DNA of 64,000 bases, from positions 248,001-312,000 of the forward strand of contig NZ_LMWH01000116.1 in NCBI RefSeq assembly GCF_001507435.1, in the 5' to 3' direction. Of the stretch, positions 59,824 through 64,000 are shown piece by piece. The position numbers were made by a program, and so were the translations under genes. A model generated the notes under the pieces. The model did no database searches. It was not told the DNA's origin and saw nothing but the letters and a program-made list of their open reading frames with translations. Source of the stretch: Streptomyces sp. NRRL F-5122 (lineage in GTDB: Bacteria; Actinomycetota; Actinomycetes; Streptomycetales; Streptomycetaceae). Within the stretch, counting starts at the first letter, position 1; the number at the start of each line of letters is the position of its first letter.

Positions 59824-60501
59824 TCAGGACGTGCCCTCGGGGCCCGGCCGGGAGCGGCCGCCCGCCACGAGGAGGTGGACGCTGATGATCAGCGACCAGG
59901 CCGGGAACACCAACTCCGCCCAGGGGACGTTCGTCGCGACGAAGAGGAGCGTCAGTGCCGTGAGGAGGCCCAGCACGGTGAGCCACCGCGGCAGCACCGC
60001 GAGACGGTGCCCGATCACGGACATGGAGCAGGTGAAGACCGCCGCCATCCGCATCGCGAACCCGACCATCAAGGTGTACGCGAAGTGGCGGCCGAAGTCC
60101 CAGGTCGGCGGGGCGGGAAGGCCCCCGGGCCGGTTCGTGGTGGCCAGCACGGCGTCGGCCGCCGCGGCCGCCGCGAACATCGTGGCAACGAAGACCAGCC
60201 CGCTGCCGAGGAAGACGCTGGCGAGGAACTTGTCCTCCGCGTCGCCGATATGCGCTCGTATCACGCCGATGAACCAGAGGAAGAAGATGCCGGCGAACGG
60301 TACGAGCGCGAGTGCCGCCCGTACCGCGCTGCGCCGCGTGGGGTCGGGTAACCCTCCGCCGGTGGCCGCGTCGGCGCCCTGCGGGATGCCCAGCCGGATC
60401 AGCACGATGGCCGCAGCGAGCAGCAACGCGAAGACGACCCCGGCCAGCCCGGCGGCCCGCGGGGTCTCCAGTGCCTGCCGCCTCCGCGCCGTTGTCTTCA
60501 T
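59824..60501 (-). CDS. Membrane protein with TTA codon
   Basis: Protein of 225 residues with about five hydrophobic helices (GVVFALLLAAAIVLIRL, AALALVPFAGIFFLWFIGVIRA, FLGSGLVFVATMFAAAAAADA, a TLMVGFAMRMAAVFTCSMSV segment, WLTVLGLLTALTLLFVA). No family is named with certainty. Codon 51 (minus strand, 60351-60349, in GGGLPDP) is TTA, so expression may need bldA tRNA and be developmentally timed. The ATG at 60501 has GAGAGGAG upstream. Confidence 0.75.
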   Translation of the reverse strand: MKTTARRRQALETPRAAGLAGVVFALLLAAAIVLIRLGIPQGADAATGGGLPDPTRRSAVRAALALVPFAGIFFLWFIGVIRAHIGDAEDKFLASVFLGSGLVFVATMFAAAAAADAVLATTNRPGGLPAPPTWDFGRHFAYTLMVGFAMRMAAVFTCSMSVIGHRLAVLPRWLTVLGLLTALTLLFVATNVPWAELVFPAWSLIISVHLLVAGGRSRPGPEGTS

Positions 60502-60711
60502 ACGCGGCTCACTCCTCTCCGGGGCCCTGGCACCAGCAAGCCGCCGTCGAGGGGGTGGCGCCACCGGGGGCGGCCGAACGGCAGAGCGGAACGCCGCCCC
60601 GACCGCTGTGCGTGCGGAAGGAGCGGCGTGCGGGAGGGGTGACGGCGGGGTGCCGTGCGGAAGAAGCGGTGCCGGCCCGGTGCCGTCGCCGGTCCGGTGC
60701 GACCGGCCGCC

Positions 60712-61404
60712 CTACTCGCCCAGGCCGTCGAGCCACTTGAGGAGCAGTTGCTGCTCCTCGGCGCCCAGCGAAGGGGCCGGATTCCGACGCAGACGGGCGG
60801 CGAGCTGGGTCGCGGTCAGGGCCGTCGAACCGCCCTCCGTCTCCTTGGACGGCCGGCTGACGCAGCCGGCGAAGGTGGCGTCGCGCACCCTGGCCGAGAG
60901 GTCCGGATCGGTGTAGATGTCGGGGCGCACCAGCAGGGCGAGCGCGACGCCGATGTTGGCGGACATGATCTGCTGCGCGGCGATCTCCGGCGGCACCCGC
61001 AAGGTACCCGCCTCCGCGCACCGTTCGAGCGTCGCGGTGAGCAGCTTGAAGACGGTCCGGGGAGCGGCGGGTTGGCGCGCCAGCATGGGCGAGAACATCA
61101 GCCGGTAGATCGCCGGGTTCTCGAGGGCGAAGGCGATGTGGTCGTCCCAGCCGACGCGGAGATCGTCGAGGGGGTCGTCGGTGGTCGCGAGCGCCTGTTT
61201 GCGCTGGACGTAGCGGTCGAAGCCGTGGTCCACGAGGGCGCTGAGCAGACCGGCCTTGTCGCCGAACAGCCGGTAGAGCACCGGTTGGCCCACTCCGACG
61301 GCCTCGCACACGGCCCGTGTCGAGATGTCGTGTTCGGGCGATGCGGAGAGCTGCGTCTCGGCTGCGTGCAGCATTCGCAGACGGAGTTCTGACTGGTCGG
61401 TCAT
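60712..61404 (-). CDS. TetR family transcriptional regulator
   Basis: Regulator of 230 residues. The N-terminal TetR helix-turn-helix (about 8-55) reads ISTRAVCEAVGVGQPVLYRLFGDKAGLL; the ligand-binding domain fills the rest. It diverges from two consecutive short-chain dehydrogenase genes, and an 8-bp inverted repeat (61477-61508) overlaps the intergenic promoter, so repression of those genes is likely. Ligand unknown. Confidence 0.9.
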   Translation of the reverse strand: MTDQSELRLRMLHAAETQLSASPEHDISTRAVCEAVGVGQPVLYRLFGDKAGLLSALVDHGFDRYVQRKQALATTDDPLDDLRVGWDDHIAFALENPAIYRLMFSPMLARQPAAPRTVFKLLTATLERCAEAGTLRVPPEIAAQQIMSANIGVALALLVRPDIYTDPDLSARVRDATFAGCVSRPSKETEGGSTALTATQLAARLRRNPAPSLGAEEQQLLLKWLDGLGE

Positions 61405-61476
61405 GTGATCACGCTACGGGATCGCGGGCCCGTGGGTGCAGGGGGAGGAGCCGTCGCCGTTGCCGTAGAGGTGCGT

Positions 61477-61508
61477 ATCAACGATTCGTCAGTGATGTTG
61501 TCGTTGAT
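61477..61508. promoter_or_regulatory. Candidate TetR operator
   Basis: ATCAACGA (61477-61484) and its exact complement TCGTTGAT (61501-61508) are separated by 16 nt between the divergent TetR gene and the SDR genes. It overlaps the candidate promoter at 61498-61526. Confidence 0.5.
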
Positions 61509-61526
61509 TCGATCGGCTGTTATCGT
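61498..61526 (+). promoter_or_regulatory. Candidate promoter of the SDR operon
   Basis: TTGTCG (61498-61503) is followed after 17 nt by TATCGT (61521-61526), a reasonable sigma-70-type promoter about 70 bp before the ATG at 61598, overlapping the candidate operator. Confidence 0.5.
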
Positions 61527-61597
61527 CGATTACAGATTCCGGGGAGCGGTGATTACGCCGGCCCCTGTGACCCACCGTGCTGAGGAGAAGACAACTC

Positions 61598-62338
61598 ATG
61601 AGCGACACCACGTCCCCCCGTGTAGCGCTGGTCACCGGCGGCTCCGGTGGTATCGGTCACGCCGTCGTGGAGCGCCTGGCGAGGGACGGTTTCGCCGTCG
61701 CCGTGCATTACGCCGGCAACAAGGACAAGGCCGACGACCTCGTCGAGGCGATCACCGCAGGGGGTGGCCGGGCCATCGCCGTCGGCGGGGACGTCGCCGA
61801 CGAGCAGGACATGGCCGCGGCATTCGACGCCGTCGAGGCGGCGTTCGGCGGTATCGACGTCCTGGTGAACACCGCGGGCATGATGCGGCTGGGCCCGCTC
61901 GTGGAGCTGGACCTGGACCTGCTCGACCGTATGCACCGCACCAACATCCGCGGCACCTTCGTCGTCGATCAGCTCGCGGCCCGGCGGCTGCGCCCGGGCG
62001 GGGCGATCATCAACTTCTCCACCTCGGTGACCCGCGCGCAGTTCCCGAACTACGGCGCCTACGTGGCGAGCAAGGCGGCCGTCGAGGCGATCACCCTCAT
62101 CCTTGCCCGTGAGCTGCGCGGCAGGGACATCACGGTCAACGCCGTCGCGCCCGGCCCGACCGCCACCCCGCTCTTCCTCGACGGCAAGGACGAGGCGACC
62201 ATCGACCACCTCGCCAAGGCCGTGCCGCTGGAGCGTCTCGGCCGCCCCGAGGACATCGCCGAGAGCGTCGCCTTCCTCGCCGGACCCGCCCGCTGGGTCA
62301 ACGGCCAGGTCCTCTTCACCAATGGCGGTCTCGCCTGA
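61598..62338 (+). CDS. Short-chain dehydrogenase/reductase
   Basis: SDR of 246 residues: GGSGGIG Rossmann motif, NTAG, catalytic Ser/Tyr/Lys in FSTSVTRAQFPNYGAYVASK, and the FTNGGLA ending. FabG-like, NADPH-preferring by appearance. The ATG at 61598 follows GAGGAG; the earlier in-frame ATG at 61577 is less likely. The first gene of a pair under the TetR regulator. Substrate unknown. Confidence 0.9.
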   Translation: MSDTTSPRVALVTGGSGGIGHAVVERLARDGFAVAVHYAGNKDKADDLVEAITAGGGRAIAVGGDVADEQDMAAAFDAVEAAFGGIDVLVNTAGMMRLGPLVELDLDLLDRMHRTNIRGTFVVDQLAARRLRPGGAIINFSTSVTRAQFPNYGAYVASKAAVEAITLILARELRGRDITVNAVAPGPTATPLFLDGKDEATIDHLAKAVPLERLGRPEDIAESVAFLAGPARWVNGQVLFTNGGLA

Positions 62339-62406
62339 CGCGCGGCCCGCGTCACCGTCCCGCCCCACCGACACCACTCACGCGACGAACACGAAGAGGA
62401 ATACTC

Positions 62407-63309
62407 ATGAGCGAGAAGCAGGTCATCGTCATCACCGGGGCTTCCAGCGGCTTCGGCAACCTCGCCGCCCGCGCGCTCGCCCGCGCCGGCCACGTCGTCT
62501 ACGCCGGCATGCGCGCCACGGCCGACCGCAACGCCCCGCGTGTCGAGGAACTCGCCGAGCTCTCCCGAGCCGAAGGCATCGATGTGCGCGGCATAGAGAT
62601 GGACGTACAGGACCAGGGTTCCGTGGATGCGGCCGTGGAGCGGATCGTGGCCGAGCAGGGCCGCCTCGACGTCGTGGTCCACAACGCCGGCCACATGGTC
62701 CTCGGTCCCACCGAGGCGTTCACCCCGGAGCAGTTGGCGCAGGTCTACGACGTCAACGTGCTCTCGACCCAGCGCGTCAACCGGGCGGCCCTGCCGGTAC
62801 TGCGCAAGCAGGGCTCGGGCCTGCTGGTGTGGGTGGGGTCCTCCTCCACCCGTGGTGGCCACCCGCCGTTCCTGGCCCCGTACTTCGCGGCGAAGGCCGG
62901 CATGGACGCCCTTGCCGAGAGCTATGCGGCCGAGCTGATCAAGTTCGGTGTCGACACGGTGATCGTCGTGCCCGGCGCGTACACCAGCGGTACCAACCAC
63001 TTCGTCCACTCCGGCACCCCGGCAGACACCGAGCGTGCCGCGGAGTACGACGAGCGCTACGGCACCCTGCGGGACAGCATGGCGCAGGCACTCGCCGACA
63101 TCTTCCCGGCAGGGCGTACGGCGGACGAGGTCGCCGACGCGATCGTGGACGTGGTGGACCTGCCCGCCGGCCGACGGCCGTTCCGCGTCCATGTGGACCC
63201 GAGCAAGGACGGCAGCGAGGTCGTCTCCGTCGTGGCCGACCGCATCCGTGCCGAGTTCTACCACCGCATCGGCATCCAGGAACTGCTCACCGACGGAGCG
63301 GCCCTGTAG
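62407..63309 (+). CDS. Short-chain dehydrogenase/reductase
   Basis: SDR of 300 residues with TGASSGFG and the catalytic PYFAAKAG Tyr/Lys, plus the Ser of GSSSTRGGHPPF. The VVHNAGHM segment is typical of SDRs acting on aldehydes or ketones of larger substrates. It is the second gene of the pair, 68 bp after the first, likely coregulated by the TetR protein. C-terminal extension beyond the usual SDR core. Confidence 0.9.
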   Translation: MSEKQVIVITGASSGFGNLAARALARAGHVVYAGMRATADRNAPRVEELAELSRAEGIDVRGIEMDVQDQGSVDAAVERIVAEQGRLDVVVHNAGHMVLGPTEAFTPEQLAQVYDVNVLSTQRVNRAALPVLRKQGSGLLVWVGSSSTRGGHPPFLAPYFAAKAGMDALAESYAAELIKFGVDTVIVVPGAYTSGTNHFVHSGTPADTERAAEYDERYGTLRDSMAQALADIFPAGRTADEVADAIVDVVDLPAGRRPFRVHVDPSKDGSEVVSVVADRIRAEFYHRIGIQELLTDGAAL

Positions 63310-63643
63310 ACACGTACGTCACGGGAGGGTGTGGGGCGAGCCGGGGGACCGGTCTCGCCCCCACGACGCTGCGGCTCCCGGTGCCGACCGCCGTTCCGGC
63401 GGGCGGGCACGGCGCCCACCTGACGCTTCTGTCCTGCCTCGGCCACCGGTTCATGAACACCGGGTCATGTCCGCGCTGCGGGCCGTGGGCGATACGGCCG
63501 CGCTCGTCGGCGGGGGCAGGGCGCCTGCCTTCGAGACCGCGGTCCGAGGAGACGGCCCCGGCGGGAACGGCCCCCTTCGACACCGGTGCCGAGGGCACGG
63601 CACGGAGCGGCGGCGACACGGCGACGTAAGCTGGAGCAAGGCG
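63310..63643 (+). other. 334-bp gap with a terminator hairpin
   Basis: After the second SDR gene, no gene is seen until the GAF protein at 63644. It holds the hairpin at 63333-63361 described separately. Frames here read as GC-rich noise. Confidence 0.45.
63333..63361 (+). terminator. Hairpin terminator after the SDR pair
   Basis: GGGGCGAG / CTCGCCCC with a 13-nt loop lies 24 bp after the stop of the second SDR gene. Confidence 0.5.
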
Positions 63644-64000
63644 ATGAACGATGTCCAAGCAGCCGTTCGCGCCGGCACCGGCTCCGGAGTTCGGCCGCGG
63701 GCAGGCACGACGATGACAGACGACGCAGGTCCCGTATTCACCCGGCGTTCCACGGTGGCCAGGCTGGCTCTGCTCGAGGCCCAGGGCGACGACCTGTCGG
63801 TGCACGAGGCGATGACGCCGGCACTCCAGCAGGCGACGGCCGAGGTGGGGGCGCTGGGAGGCGTTGTCCACCTCCCGTGCGAGACGCCGGACGGTCTGTA
63901 CCTCGTCGCGTCCAGCGGACTGCCGAACAAGGTCACGGACGAGTGGGCGTATCTCGCGATCGACCGGGACCTGGTGCCCGTACGGGCCATGCGCGAGGGT
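63644..64000 (+). CDS. GAF-domain protein, 3' end outside window
   Basis: The first 119 residues run off the window. The start ATG at 63644 has GGAG upstream. After about 35 variable residues comes LLEAQGDDLSVHEAMTPALQQATAEVGALGGVVHLPCETPDGLYLVASSGLP, the beginning of a GAF-like sensor as in the SpoIIE phosphatase at 24510-27011. The partial sequence cannot show whether a phosphatase or kinase domain follows. Confidence 0.7.
   Translation, partial: MNDVQAAVRAGTGSGVRPRAGTTMTDDAGPVFTRRSTVARLALLEAQGDDLSVHEAMTPALQQATAEVGALGGVVHLPCETPDGLYLVASSGLPNKVTDEWAYLAIDRDLVPVRAMREG

Noticed and set aside
1..64000. CRISPR arrays, tRNA or rRNA genes, intact transposases, phage genes
   Set aside because: No repeats, cloverleafs or protein signatures of these classes were seen in the window.

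Overview
The window looks like part of a Streptomyces chromosome, probably an accessory or conditionally used region. The DNA is very GC-rich, with strong third-position G/C bias and many GTG starts, plus one TTG start. The gene content is typical of streptomycetes: SpoIIE/PP2C phosphatases with GAF/PAS or membrane sensors, universal stress proteins, ricin-lectin secreted enzymes, a graspetide locus and a CtpI-like giant P-type ATPase. I see no rRNA, tRNA, CRISPR array, intact transposase or replication origin.

Layout. 1-9.5 kb: a DUF817 membrane protein cut by the window edge, a short-chain dehydrogenase with a probable one-base frameshift, a TerD protein fused to two CAP domains, a DUF1232 protein, two unknown proteins, an RpiR regulator, an HSL-type esterase, an ATP-grasp-like protein and an aldo/keto reductase. 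9.5-13.2 kb: a two-gene ATP-grasp RiPP (graspetide) locus, a 63-aa precursor followed by its maturase, next to small unknown genes and a membrane-anchored pseudokinase. 13.4-17.2 kb: a PobA-like hydroxylase diverging from a beta-lactamase-fold protein, and a PLP dehydratase. 17.4-27 kb: a tightly overlapping three-gene redox/signalling operon (response regulator fused to a thioredoxin-reductase-like flavoprotein; cyclic-nucleotide-binding histidine kinase; UBP zinc finger), a tandem universal stress protein, dienelactone hydrolase, DUF4032 and a multi-sensor SpoIIE phosphatase. 27.5-37.1 kb: long-chain acyl-CoA ligase, TauD dioxygenase, LLM flavoprotein, a class V aminotransferase with a TTA codon, and two ABC export systems.

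37.3-41.9 kb is an island of three secreted proteins: an NPP1/NLP-type protein, a ricin-lectin GH18 enzyme behind a strong promoter with a DasR-like box, and a ricin-lectin beta-helix protein. 42-51.6 kb: FprA-type ferredoxin reductase behind a DtxR-family-like palindrome, a membrane SpoIIE phosphatase, an NlpC/P60-fold protein without its catalytic cysteine, and a 1466-aa duplicated P-type ATPase whose first half is degenerate. 51.7-58.5 kb: a 45-aa peptide, a YheO-type regulator translationally coupled to a hydroxyaspartate/serine dehydratase, another membrane SpoIIE phosphatase, an SRPBCC protein, DUF2071, PPK2 and a second universal stress protein. 58.6-59.5 kb holds truncated remnants of a nitrilase and a cytochrome P450 around a 17-bp perfect inverted repeat. 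59.8-64 kb: a membrane protein with a TTA codon, a TetR regulator divergent from two short-chain dehydrogenases, and the start of a GAF protein that runs off the window.

The most system-like parts are the graspetide pair, the kinase/regulator-flavoprotein/zinc-finger operon, and a general stress theme (two universal stress proteins, PPK2, CtpI-like ATPase, SRPBCC and several PP2C phosphatases). Convergent gene pairs are usually separated by strong GC-rich hairpins. Several long reading frames begin well upstream of the real gene; starts were chosen from ribosome binding sites and where family similarity begins.
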